DNA of 64,000 nucleotides from Novosphingobium resinovorum (GTDB lineage Bacteria; Pseudomonadota; Alphaproteobacteria; Sphingomonadales; Sphingomonadaceae), in assembly GCF_001742225.1 (NCBI RefSeq), contig NZ_CP017075.1, positions 2,542,001 to 2,606,000 on the forward strand, given 5' to 3'. A program made the position numbers and the translations under genes. How positions within the stretch are numbered: the stretch's first letter is position 1; the number at the start of each line of letters is the position of its first letter. Under the pieces are notes generated by a model, which saw only the letters and a program-made list of their open reading frames with translations, was not told the origin of the DNA and did not search any database. Below, in pieces: positions 43,518 through 51,883 of the stretch.

Positions 43518-44643
43518 GCGCTGGAACTGGCAGCTTCCCGACTGGCCCGACTTCACCTTCGACCCGGCGTCCCTGAGCGCGGTCGAGGCGCGGTTCCTCA
43601 AGGGATCGGGCGTCGTCGTCGGGGCCATGCATCACCTCGACGGCGAGGCCCGTCAAGGCGTCGTGATCGAACTGATCGCGCAGGAGATGGTGGAAAGCTC
43701 CGCCATCGAGGGCGAAGTGCTGGACCGCGCCAGCGTCCAGTCGTCGATCGCGCGGCAACTCGGCTTCGTCGCCGACCGGCGCCGCTCCAGCCCGGCCGAG
43801 GCGGGCGCGGCCGAGTTGATGGCCGACCTCTACCGCCGCTATGCCGACCCGCTGGACGACGCGGTGCTGTTCGACTGGCACCGGATGCTGATGAACGGCC
43901 GCCGCGATCTGGCTGAGATCGGCGGCTATCGCACCCATGCCGATCCGATGCAGATCGTCTCGGGCGCCCTGCACGCGCCGCGCGTCCACTTCGAGGCGCC
44001 GCCGTCGGACCGCGTGCCCGCAGAGATGGCGCGCTTCATCGCCTGGTTCAACGCGAGCGGGCCGAAAGGGGGCACGCCGCTGCCCGCCATCACCCGCGCA
44101 GCCGTCGCGCACTTGTGGTTCGAGACGATCCATCCGTTCGAGGATGGCAACGGCCGCCTCGGCCGCGCGATCGCGGAAAAGGCACTGGCGCAGAGCCTGG
44201 AGGCACCGACGCTGAGCGCGCTTGCCGCCACCATCAACCGGCGCCGAAAAGCCTATTACGCGGAGCTGCAGCGCGCCAGCCAGAGCAACCGGATCGATGC
44301 GTGGATGGACTGGTTTGCCGATACCGTGCTGGAAGCGCAAGGCCGCACGATCGCCAGCATCCGCTTCCTGATCGAGAAAACCCGTCTGCTCGACCGCCTG
44401 AAGGGCGCGATCAACCCGCGTCAGGAAAAGGCGCTGATCCGCATGATGGCCGAGGGGCCGGACGGTTTCGCGGGGGGCCTGAGCGCGCACAACTATCGCA
44501 CGATCACCGACGCCGCCTCCGCCACCGCGACGCGCGATCTGGCCGAGCTGGTCGAACTGGGCGCGCTGGAGCGGGTGGGGGAGCGGCGCTATGCGCGCTA
44601 TCATCTGAAGATTGCGAGCGGCGACGGCGATGGAGGAGTGTGA
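43516..44643 (+). CDS. Fic-family AMP-transferase (adenylyltransferase) with built-in inhibitory motif
   Basis: 375 residues. An N-terminal DUF4172-like domain includes the inhibitory helix motif SSAIEGE (about 61-67, [S/T]xxxE[G/N]), making it a class II Fic. The catalytic loop HPFEDGNGRLGR (about 206-217) fits HPFx[D/E]GNGRxxR completely, so transfer of AMP or a related group from a nucleotide to a target protein hydroxyl is expected. The C-terminal 90 residues form a winged-helix-like domain (TATRDLAELVELGALERVG). It stands alone, opposite in direction to fliK and flhA, with its own AT-rich promoter: an insertion into the flagellar cluster. Confidence 0.95.
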   Translation: MRWNWQLPDWPDFTFDPASLSAVEARFLKGSGVVVGAMHHLDGEARQGVVIELIAQEMVESSAIEGEVLDRASVQSSIARQLGFVADRRRSSPAEAGAAELMADLYRRYADPLDDAVLFDWHRMLMNGRRDLAEIGGYRTHADPMQIVSGALHAPRVHFEAPPSDRVPAEMARFIAWFNASGPKGGTPLPAITRAAVAHLWFETIHPFEDGNGRLGRAIAEKALAQSLEAPTLSALAATINRRRKAYYAELQRASQSNRIDAWMDWFADTVLEAQGRTIASIRFLIEKTRLLDRLKGAINPRQEKALIRMMAEGPDGFAGGLSAHNYRTITDAASATATRDLAELVELGALERVGERRYARYHLKIASGDGDGGV

Positions 44644-44664
44644 TCGGATCAATCACTCCACCCT

Positions 44665-44741
44665 CGTCATTGCGAGCGCAGCGAAGCAATCCAGGGCGGC
44701 TTGAGACTGCCCTGGATTGCTTCGCTGCGCTCGCAATGACG
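44665..44741. repeat. 33-bp perfect palindrome (CGTCATTGCGAGC family), copy 1
   Basis: Arms 44665-44697 and 44709-44741 are perfect inverted copies with an 11-base loop; they start CGTCATTGCGAGCGCAGCG. It lies 22 bp after the Fic stop. A second copy at 47263-47339 carries compensatory changes in both arms. Confidence 0.92.
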
Positions 44742-44777
44742 AAGGGGGCGCCAAGCACGGCGGGCTGTGATCGCACA

Positions 44778-44907
44778 CAACCCCGTCATCCCAGTGAAGG
44801 CTGGGACCGCTGGCCGTGAACAGCCCACCTCGCGGCGGCGCGCTTTCACGAGAGTTCGCGTCTAAAGACCGATAGCGGTCCCAGCCTTCGCTGGGATGAC
44901 GGGGTTG
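44778..44907. repeat. Inverted repeat pair (CCCGTCATCCCAG family)
   Basis: Arms 44778-44811 and 44874-44907 match over 34 bp with one mismatch, separated by 62 bp that includes GCGGCGGCGCGC. It fills the gap between the Fic gene and flhA. Confidence 0.85.
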
Positions 44908-44930
44908 ATTTGCCCCATCCGTGTCAGCCC

Positions 44931-47045
44931 CTACCCGATCGCGCCCAGACTGCGCAGGCGCGCCCTCGGGTGGATCTCGTTCTGCGAGAGCACCACCGTC
45001 GCCGGCCGCACCCGCTCGATGATCGAGCGCACGAAAGGCCGCAGGCTCGGGCTCGTCAGCAGGCACGGGATTTCTCCCTGCCCGGCGAGGCGGTCGTACG
45101 TTTCGCGCACCGAGGCGATGAAGGCCTGCAGCTGCGAGGGCGCCATGGCGAGGTGGCGGTCGTCGCCCTGCCCGATGATCGCCTCGGAGAATGCCTCGTC
45201 CCACACCGCGCCGAGCGCGACGATGGGGATCGTGCCGTCCAGCGTGTGCTGCGCCGAGATCTGCCGGGCAAGCCGCGCGCGAACATGCTCGGTGACTTGC
45301 GTGAGGTTGGCGGTGATGGCGCTCGCCTCGGCCACGCCTTCGAGGATCGTGGGCATGTCGCGGATCGAGACGCCCTCGGCCAGCAGGTTCTGCAGCACCC
45401 GCTGCACGCCCGAGACCGAGATGCGCGAGGGCACGATGTCGGCGATCAGCTTGGCCGAATCCTTGTGGACCTCGTCGAGCAGCTTCTGCGTCTCGGCATA
45501 GGAAAGAAGATCGGCGATGTTGTCCTTGACGATCTCGGTCAGGTGGGTGGTGACGACAGTGCCGCAGTCCACCACCGTCAGGCCGCGGAAGCCCGCCTCC
45601 TGCCGCAGTTCGCGGTCGATCCATTGGGCGGGCAGCTTGAACACCGGTTCTTGCGTGGCCTCGCCCGAGAGGCCGGTCTCGCCGCCCCCGGCATTGATGA
45701 CGAGCAGCTTGCCGATGCGCAGTTCGCCGCGCGCGGTCTCGGTTTCCTTGACGTAGACGACGTATTCGTTCGCCTGCAGCGCCATGTTGTCGATGATGCG
45801 GACCGAGGGCAGGACGAAGCCGTAGTCGGTCGCCATCTGGCGGCGCAGCGCGCGGACCTGATCGTCGAGGCGCGGCTCGGCGCTGGCGTCGTTGATCAGC
45901 GGGAGCAGGCCATAGCCGAGCTCGATGCGCAGCGCGTCGATCGCAAGGGTTCGGGCGATCGGCTCCTCGGCCTGCGCGGCCTTCTGGCGGGCCTGAGCGG
46001 CGGCCTCCTCGACGCGGGCGGCGGCCACCGCCCCTTCCGCCTTCTTGGTCATCGTCCACGCGAGCCATCCGCATAGCCCGCCGAGGATCGCGAAGGGCAG
46101 GAACGGCAGGCCGGGCATCAGCGCCAGCATGCCCATCAGCGCGCCCGCGATGCCGAACGCCTTGGGATAACGGCCCAGCTGGTCGCCCAGCGCCGCGCCC
46201 GTCTTGCCGACGACGCCGCCCTTGGACACCAGCAGGCCCGCCGCCGTCGAGACGATCAGCGCCGGAATCTGGCTGACGAGGCCGTCGCCCACCGTGAGGA
46301 TGGTGTAGGTCGTGAACGCCTGCCCGAACGGCACGCCGTGGATCGCGACGCCGACGATCAGCCCGACGACGATGTTGATCGCGGTGATCAGCAGAGCGGC
46401 GACCGCATCGCCCTTCACGAACTTCGAGGCACCGTCCATGGCGCCGTAGAAGCCGCTCTCCTGCTCGATCTCGGAACGGCGTTCGCGGGCGACGTCCTCG
46501 GTGATGGTGCCGGCGTTGAGGTCGGCGTCGATCGCCATCTGCTTGCCCGGCATCGCATCGAGGCTGAAGCGCGCCGCCACTTCGGCGATGCGGCCCGCGC
46601 CCTTGGTGATGACCACGAAGTTGATGACGATCAGGATCGCGAAGATGGTGAGGCCGATGACGGTCTCGCCGCCCATCAGGAACTCGCCGAAGGCCGCGAT
46701 CACCCCGCCCGCCGCCTGATGCCCCTCATGCCCGTGGCCGAGGATCAGGCGGGTGGAGGCAAGGTTCAGGCCGAGCCGCAGCATCGTCGTGATGAGCAGG
46801 ATCGTCGGGAAGCTGGAAAGCTGCAGCGGCTTCTCGATGAACAGCGCCGTCATCAGGATGAGGACAGAAGCCGTGATCGAGAGCGCGAGGCCCATGTCGA
46901 GCATCCACGCCGGCATCGGCAGGATGAGCATCGCGATGATCGCGCCCACGCCCAGCGCCAGCGCAAGATCGCGCCCCGGTCCGAGGCGGACTAGGAACTG
47001 CGTGACCTGCGGGGGAAGCGCGGACTTGGTGGGCGCGGTGGCCAT
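44931..47045 (-). CDS. flhA: Flagellar type III export gate protein FlhA
   Basis: 704 residues from an ATG at 47045 (frame opens ten codons earlier). Eight N-terminal membrane helices (about 35-330) with the conserved RLGLNLASTRLIL, GLTIFAILIVINFVVITKGA-type FHIPEP segment and SLDAMPGKQMAIDADLNAG. The cytoplasmic domain (about 345-695) carries VDLGYGL-like IELGYGLLPL, LPSVRIIDNM and the C-terminal ILTSPSLRPFVRSIIERV. It forms the proton-driven export gate. It is the third gene of an fliF-fliN-flbD-like-flhA set, with two palindromes in the preceding gap. Confidence 0.96.
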   Translation of the reverse strand: MATAPTKSALPPQVTQFLVRLGPGRDLALALGVGAIIAMLILPMPAWMLDMGLALSITASVLILMTALFIEKPLQLSSFPTILLITTMLRLGLNLASTRLILGHGHEGHQAAGGVIAAFGEFLMGGETVIGLTIFAILIVINFVVITKGAGRIAEVAARFSLDAMPGKQMAIDADLNAGTITEDVARERRSEIEQESGFYGAMDGASKFVKGDAVAALLITAINIVVGLIVGVAIHGVPFGQAFTTYTILTVGDGLVSQIPALIVSTAAGLLVSKGGVVGKTGAALGDQLGRYPKAFGIAGALMGMLALMPGLPFLPFAILGGLCGWLAWTMTKKAEGAVAAARVEEAAAQARQKAAQAEEPIARTLAIDALRIELGYGLLPLINDASAEPRLDDQVRALRRQMATDYGFVLPSVRIIDNMALQANEYVVYVKETETARGELRIGKLLVINAGGGETGLSGEATQEPVFKLPAQWIDRELRQEAGFRGLTVVDCGTVVTTHLTEIVKDNIADLLSYAETQKLLDEVHKDSAKLIADIVPSRISVSGVQRVLQNLLAEGVSIRDMPTILEGVAEASAITANLTQVTEHVRARLARQISAQHTLDGTIPIVALGAVWDEAFSEAIIGQGDDRHLAMAPSQLQAFIASVRETYDRLAGQGEIPCLLTSPSLRPFVRSIIERVRPATVVLSQNEIHPRARLRSLGAIG

Positions 47046-47106
47046 TACCGGTGCTCTATCGCGAGCCCGCTGCATGGGCGGGAAACGAGGGTGCTGTAAC
47101 CATTTT

Positions 47107-47196
47107 CCGTCATCCCCGCGAAGGCGGGGACCCAGCTGATGTTCGTGCGACAGGCACCGGCATCAGATGGGTTCCCGCCTTCGCGGGAATGACGGG
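47107..47196. repeat. CCCGCGAAGGCGGG-family inverted repeat, copy 1
   Basis: Imperfect arms of about 34 bp start CCGTCATCCCCGCGAAGGCG and end with its inverted copy. The inner segment ends GCACCGGCATCAG, which is shared with the copy at 62939-63027. It lies between flhA and the flbD-like gene. Confidence 0.85.
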
Positions 47197-47262
47197 GGTG
47201 AGAGTGAAGTCCGGTACGCTCCAGATTGCCGCGGCCCGGCGACGAAGCATTTATCCTTCCCC

Positions 47263-47339
47263 CGTCATTGCGAGCGTAGCGAAGCAATCCAGGGCAGCAT
47301 GAAACCGCGCTGGATTGCTTCGCTACGCTCGCAATGACG
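47263..47339. repeat. 33-bp palindrome (CGTCATTGCGAGC family), copy 2
   Basis: Same element as 44665-44741; one mismatch between the arms. Where copy 1 has GCGCAGCG/CGCTGCGC, this copy has GCGTAGCG/CGCTACGC, so both arms changed together and pairing is kept. It ends 13 bp from the stop of the flbD-like gene and could also terminate it. Confidence 0.92.
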
Positions 47340-47352
47340 AAGGAGAGAGCCA

Positions 47353-47835
47353 TCACGCGCCCGCCGCCATCTCGGCCCGCACCACGCCTGCAAGTGCAGG
47401 TGGCACCGCCATCCCGTCCGCCTGGAACGTGCGCAGCTTGTTGCGCATGGTCCGCACCGAAATGCCCAGCATCGCCGCCGCCGCGCTGCGGTTGCCGCCG
47501 CAGTGGCGCAGGGTCTGGAGGATCAGCTCGCGCTCGACGTCGGCGATGTTCTGTCCGACGAGGCCGGAAACCGAGGCCGTCACCGAACCCTCAGACCGCC
47601 CGCCGCGCAGCCGCGCCAGCACGTCCTTGAGGTTCACCGCAAGGTCCACCACCACCATGTCGGCTTCCGACCCGGTCCAGCCCCCGGAGGTCCAGCCTTC
47701 AAAGGCCGCAGGCGCGGATTCCACGCCGATGCGGGTGGCCGAGCCGCGCACCATCTCGTTGGCAAGACCCACCGCGTCGCCCAGTTCGCCGACCAGCATC
47801 AGCCGGGTGGCATCATGATCGCGCGATCCCATCAT
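47353..47835 (-). CDS. FlbD-like flagellar regulator lacking the AAA+ domain
   Basis: 160 residues. The N-terminal part (about 11-75) resembles the degenerate receiver of Caulobacter FlbD (RLMLVGELGD, DMVVVDLA). It passes via a short linker (about 78-90) straight into a Fis-type helix-turn-helix (about 93-140: GQNIADVERELILQTLRHC and NRSAAAAMLGISVRTMRNKL). The roughly 240-residue sigma-54-activating ATPase that normally lies between them is absent. Position directly behind fliN is that of flbD. It overlaps the fliN stop by four bases. It could still bind DNA but should be unable to open sigma-54 promoters by itself. Confidence 0.78.
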   Translation of the reverse strand: MMGSRDHDATRLMLVGELGDAVGLANEMVRGSATRIGVESAPAAFEGWTSGGWTGSEADMVVVDLAVNLKDVLARLRGGRSEGSVTASVSGLVGQNIADVERELILQTLRHCGGNRSAAAAMLGISVRTMRNKLRTFQADGMAVPPALAGVVRAEMAAGA

Positions 47836-48191
47836 GCTTCCTTGCGGACGATTTCGGTCAGCGTGACGCCCAGCGTGGCGTCGATCAGCACGACTTCGCC
47901 GCGCGCGATGATGCGGTTGTTGACGAAGATGTCGACCGGCTCGCCGACGCGGCGGTCCAGCTCCACGACCATGCCGGGCTTGAGCCGCAGCAGGTCGCCG
48001 ATGTCCATCTTCGATCGGCCGAGCACCGCCTGCACTTTCACCGGCACGTCGAACACGGCGTGCAGGTCGTCGGGCGTCGGCGGCGTGGAGGGACGCGGCG
48101 GCAGCGCGGTTTCGCCGCTCAGGACCGGGGCCGGTTCCTCAGGCAGATGCGCCGGGGTCAGCTGGTGCCGGGTGTCGAGCTCGTCGCTCAT
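47832..48191 (-). CDS. fliN: Flagellar motor switch protein FliN
   Basis: 119 residues with a Pro/Glu-rich N-terminal 40 and a SpoA (surface presentation) domain at about 40-115: AVFDVPVKVQAVLGRSKMDIGDLLRL, PGMVVELDRRVGEPVDIFVN and RGEVVLIDATLGVTLTEIV, each abbreviated here to its core. It forms the C-ring with FliG and FliM. It lies 10 bp after fliF and is translationally coupled to the flbD-like gene. Confidence 0.94.
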   Translation of the reverse strand: MSDELDTRHQLTPAHLPEEPAPVLSGETALPPRPSTPPTPDDLHAVFDVPVKVQAVLGRSKMDIGDLLRLKPGMVVELDRRVGEPVDIFVNNRIIARGEVVLIDATLGVTLTEIVRKEA

Positions 48192-48201
48192 CGGATACCT
48201 T

Positions 48202-49788
48202 TCAGGTGTTCATCCACTGGCGGATGACGGAGGCGGATTCCGCCGGGTTGGAAGCGATGGTGTCGCCGATGCGCTTGATCGCGGAGAGCTTCACTCGCCC
48301 ATCGACATGGGCGAGCGCCACTTCCTGATCGAGCAGCGGGGTATCGTCCGCAGCCCCGCCCATCGGTTCAAGCTGCGCCATCGAGACGCTGCCCGCGGGC
48401 TGGCGGCGGTCCTCGCCCTCGGGCAAGTCCCCCGAGGGAGGCGGCAGCAGCGCGGGCGCGTTCTGGCGGCGCAGCATGCGGATGGCGAAGAGGACGATCC
48501 CGCCCACCAGCACGATCTTCAGCACGTCTAGGATGCGATCGACGGTCAGGCCGAACGGCAGGCCGCCGTCGATGCCGTCCACGTCCTGCGCGGCGAAGGG
48601 CATGTTCTCCACCACCACGCTGTCGCCGCGATCGCTGTCGAAGCCGACGGCGTTCTCGACGAGGCGCTGCAGGCGGTCGAGCTGCGGCTGCGGCATGCCC
48701 TTCTCGCCGCCGTCCACCATGACCGCCACGGTCAGGCGCTTGACCTGCCCCGGCGTGCGCACGGCGACCTTCTGGACGCGGCTGTTCTGGTACGTGGTGT
48801 CCTCGGAGGTCTCGTTCTGCGCGGCGTTGCGGCTGTCGCCATTGGCGCCGTTCTGCGCGGCGGCCGCGTTCTCGGGCAGCTGGGTGGCGACACTCGCGCC
48901 TTGCGCGCCGGGGGTCTTTTCGGTGCTCTGGTTGCTGGATTCGACGCTGACCTGGTGTTGGATAACCTGCTTGTCGGGGTCGAAGGTCTCGGATTCCTCA
49001 CGCACCTGGTCGCGTTCGAGAACGGCGGACACTTCGGCGCGGACTTTGCCGTGGCCGACGATCGGCTCCACCATGGTCTCGATCTGGTCGCGCAGACGCG
49101 CTTCGACGGCGGCCTGCCGCTCCTCGATGTCGCCGGAACTGCCCTGCCCTTCGCCCGCCCGCGCCAGCAGCGCGCCGGTCTGGTCCACCACCGACACCGC
49201 CTCGGGCGAGAGGTCGGGCACCGCCGAGGACACCAGATAGCGGATCGCCTGAACCGCCTCGGCCGGAAGCCGCCCGGTGGTCTTGACCGTGACCGAGGCG
49301 CTGGCCTTGCGCGGCTCAGTTTCGAACATCGCCCGCTCGGGCATGACGACGTGGACGCGGGCGCTGCTGACACGGTCGAGGCTTTCGATCGAACGGGTCA
49401 GTTCACCCTCGATCGCGCGCGTCTCGTTCAGCTTCGCGCGCGAGGAGGAGATACCGAAGGGCTCCTCCTGGTCGAGCACTTCGTAGCCGATCTTGCCGCC
49501 CAGCTGCTCGGAGGCCATCGCCATGCGCAGTTCGGGCAGCTTGTCGGCAGGCGCGAGGATCGCGGTTCCGTCGGCCGAAAGCTGGAAGGGCACGCCCTGC
49601 CCCTTGAGCTTTTCGGTGATGGTCGATGCGGCCGAGGGATCGAGGTCGGTATAGAGATAGCCCATCGCGCTGTCGGGCGTACGCGTGGCCATCCAGCCAA
49701 GGCCGAGCAGCAGCGCCAGCGCGACGCCGCCCATCATCGCGGCGCGGCGCACGCCAATCTGCCCGATGAAATTGCGCAACGCTTCCAA
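48202..49788 (-). CDS. fliF: Flagellar MS-ring protein FliF
   Basis: 528 residues. First membrane helix about 14-34, then the YscJ/FliF ring-building domain (MGYLYTDLDPSAASTI, ARVHVVMPERAMF). A central domain has a variable segment rich in Asn/Ala/Glu (about 280-325), and a second helix (about 430-450; VLKIVLVGGIVLFAIRML) leads to the C-terminal FliG-binding tail. It anchors the basal body in the inner membrane. Repeat copy B lies upstream, separating it from the fliG-fliH genes. Confidence 0.95.
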   Translation of the reverse strand: MEALRNFIGQIGVRRAAMMGGVALALLLGLGWMATRTPDSAMGYLYTDLDPSAASTITEKLKGQGVPFQLSADGTAILAPADKLPELRMAMASEQLGGKIGYEVLDQEEPFGISSSRAKLNETRAIEGELTRSIESLDRVSSARVHVVMPERAMFETEPRKASASVTVKTTGRLPAEAVQAIRYLVSSAVPDLSPEAVSVVDQTGALLARAGEGQGSSGDIEERQAAVEARLRDQIETMVEPIVGHGKVRAEVSAVLERDQVREESETFDPDKQVIQHQVSVESSNQSTEKTPGAQGASVATQLPENAAAAQNGANGDSRNAAQNETSEDTTYQNSRVQKVAVRTPGQVKRLTVAVMVDGGEKGMPQPQLDRLQRLVENAVGFDSDRGDSVVVENMPFAAQDVDGIDGGLPFGLTVDRILDVLKIVLVGGIVLFAIRMLRRQNAPALLPPPSGDLPEGEDRRQPAGSVSMAQLEPMGGAADDTPLLDQEVALAHVDGRVKLSAIKRIGDTIASNPAESASVIRQWMNT

Positions 49789-49897
49789 GTCCGGCCTTCC
49801 GAGATCCCGGCGCCGCCCCTGTCGCGCGCCCCGAGGGCATTATAGGATGAGACTAGGCAAGACTTGCCGGGATGCGCAAAAATGTGCGGTTTCCTTA

Positions 49898-50018
49898 TCC
49901 TCCCTGTTGCGAAGCAATGGGGAGGTGGCAGCCCTCAGGGCTGACGGAGGGGTTTCTACCCCCTCCACCACCGGCTGTGTCGGCGGTCCCCCTCCCCATC
50001 GCTGCGCGACGGGGAGGA
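49898..50018 (-). repeat. 120-bp intergenic palindromic repeat, copy B
   Basis: Reverse orientation relative to copies A and C. It contains the same GGGGACCGCCGAC and CCCTCCGTCAGCC blocks when read on the - strand, and ends TCCTCCC/GGGAGGA. It begins 8 bp beyond the fliH stop and separates fliH from fliF. Confidence 0.85.
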
Positions 50019-50025
50019 TTTGGCG

Positions 50026-50742
50026 TTACAGCAAAACCCCCGCGAGTTCCGCCATCACCGCGGCGCGGCGGGCTTCGGCGTCTACGTTGAGGCCGCCCGA
50101 GGTCCATTCTATGCGCGCGTCGCCTTGCGGCACGGCCTCGTCGTCGATCACGGTGATCGCCAGCGGGCGGCCACATTTCGCCTCGCGCGCCTCGACGAGG
50201 ACGTCCACTTCGTCGCGCATTTCCGGGTTCACGCGGACCACCAGCGCGGTGCCTTGCGCCACTTGCTCCAGCGCGCGGGCCAGTGCCTCGTCCACGGCGC
50301 GGGCGGGGGATGTTTCGATGGCGTGGCCGGCCAGCATCTCGGCGGCGTGGAGGGCGACCGCGCCCGCCTCGCCGATCATGCGGCGGGCGACGGCCTCGAC
50401 CTGCCCCTCGATCCCGTCGAGCGCGGCGTGAAGCGCGTCGGTCGCCGCCAGCAGCGCCTCGCCGCGTTCCGAACGGGCCTGCGCGGCGCCCGCCTCGAAG
50501 CCGTCCGCGCGGGCGCGAGCGAGTTCGACGCGGTGCTCGGCCTGCATGCGCTCGATGCGGGATTCAAGGTCCTCGATCCGGTCACGCAAGGATTCGGGCA
50601 GGGTTTCCGCGGCGGACGCAGGCTCGGGCTCGCCGGGCACGGGGACCAGCGGCGTATCGACGGGGTGGAAGAACACCCGGTCGAAGCCGAAAGGTTGTAT
50701 CGTTCCCGCGCCGTCGGCGGGTGCCTTCGGGTTAGTCGCCAT
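50026..50742 (-). CDS. fliH: Flagellar assembly protein FliH
   Basis: 238 residues. N-terminus FGFDRVF motif follows a 15-residue lead, then coiled-coil (about 65-115: LRDRIEDLESRIERMQAEH), and the FliH/YscL domain (about 130-230) with ALARALEQVAQGTALVVRVNPEM. It is the stator and negative regulator of the FliI ATPase, which is not encoded in this window. It is 9 bp after fliG. Length and composition fit alphaproteobacterial FliH (FlbE). Confidence 0.87.
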   Translation of the reverse strand: MATNPKAPADGAGTIQPFGFDRVFFHPVDTPLVPVPGEPEPASAAETLPESLRDRIEDLESRIERMQAEHRVELARARADGFEAGAAQARSERGEALLAATDALHAALDGIEGQVEAVARRMIGEAGAVALHAAEMLAGHAIETSPARAVDEALARALEQVAQGTALVVRVNPEMRDEVDVLVEAREAKCGRPLAITVIDDEAVPQGDARIEWTSGGLNVDAEARRAAVMAELAGVLL

Positions 50743-50751
50743 CAGTCGTCA

Positions 50752-51780
50752 TCAATAGATCATCGCATCGTCGCTCTTGGGGTCGGCGAGGACGATTTCG
50801 CCGCGCTCGCCCAGATCCTTGGCGAGCGTGACGAGGTTGCCCTGCGCGGCCTCGCATTCGCGGGCACGCACCGGCCCCATCGCGGCCATGTCGTCGCGCA
50901 GCAGCTTGGCGGCGCGCTCGGTCATGGCGCCGAAGAACAGGCGGCGCATCTCTTCCGGAGCGCCCTTGAGCGCCAGCGCCAGTTCGCGCTTGTTGCAGTT
51001 GCGCACGATGACCTGGATCGCGCTCGGCAGCAGGTTCGACAGATCCTCGAAGGTGAACATGAGCGCGCGGATGCGCTCGGCTTCCTCGGGCGCCTTCTCG
51101 TCGAGCGCGCCGAGCATCGCCTCCTCGGTCGAGCGGTCGAGCGCGTTGAACAGTTCGGCCATGGTCTCGTGCGGATCGCGGCGCTGCGCGCGCGAGAGGT
51201 TGGTCATGAACTCGGTCTTGAGCGTCTGCTCGACCTGCACGATCACGTCCTTCTGGACGGTCTCGGTCTTGAGCATGCGCATGACGACTTCGGTGCCGAA
51301 GTCGCGCGGCAGCGCCGCCAGCACCCGCGCGGCGTGGTCGGGCTTGAGCTTCTGCAGGATCACCGCGACGGTCTGCGGGTGCTCGCTCTTGAGGTAGCCC
51401 GCCAGCACGCCTTCGCTGACGTTCGAGAGCTTGTCCCACATCGTCCGGCCCGAAGGACCGCGAATGTCCTCCATGATGTCCTTGACGCGCTCGGGCGCGA
51501 GCACGCCTTCGAGCAGCCGTTCGGTCGTCTCGTAGGAACCGTGCAGCGTGGTGATCGAGGAGACCTCGCCCGAAAACTGGCCGAGCAGGTATTCGACGAC
51601 GACGGCAGGCACGCGGCCGAGCGACGCGATCGAGGAGGAAAGCTCCTTGATCTCGTCGTCGTTCAGCTGCTGCCAGATGGGGATTCCGTGCTCCTGGCCG
51701 AGCGCCAGCAGCAGCGCAGCCGCCCGCTGGGTGCCCGAATATTTCTTGAGCTCCGGCGGCTCGCCCACCGCGGTCATCAT
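50752..51780 (-). CDS. fliG: Flagellar motor switch protein FliG
   Basis: 342 residues from tandem ATGs at 51780/51777 (frame open to 51861 but the upstream part is the shared promoter region). GTQRAAALLLALG (about 15-27) starts the N-terminal FliF-binding domain, the middle domain has EHPQTVAVILQKLKPDHAARVL, and the C-terminal torque domain MFTFEDLSNLLPSAIQVIVRNCNKRELALALKG contains the charged residues contacting MotA (given in parts). It is divergent from the flaEY-like gene with about 100 bp between starts. Confidence 0.95.
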   Translation of the reverse strand: MMTAVGEPPELKKYSGTQRAAALLLALGQEHGIPIWQQLNDDEIKELSSSIASLGRVPAVVVEYLLGQFSGEVSSITTLHGSYETTERLLEGVLAPERVKDIMEDIRGPSGRTMWDKLSNVSEGVLAGYLKSEHPQTVAVILQKLKPDHAARVLAALPRDFGTEVVMRMLKTETVQKDVIVQVEQTLKTEFMTNLSRAQRRDPHETMAELFNALDRSTEEAMLGALDEKAPEEAERIRALMFTFEDLSNLLPSAIQVIVRNCNKRELALALKGAPEEMRRLFFGAMTERAAKLLRDDMAAMGPVRARECEAAQGNLVTLAKDLGERGEIVLADPKSDDAMIY

Positions 51781-51883
51781 GTTCACTGCGAGATTCCTTG
51801 AAAAATGCGCAATTTCATCCGATCGCAAGGTCTTCCTTCTATTTATAGGAGGGACACCCACGCAACCGGCTCACGAGGCACAA

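Noticed and set aside
44653..46074. 473-codon frame antisense-shifted within flhA
   Set aside because: Same strand, different frame of flhA; Arg/Pro-rich shadow that also runs through repeat elements.
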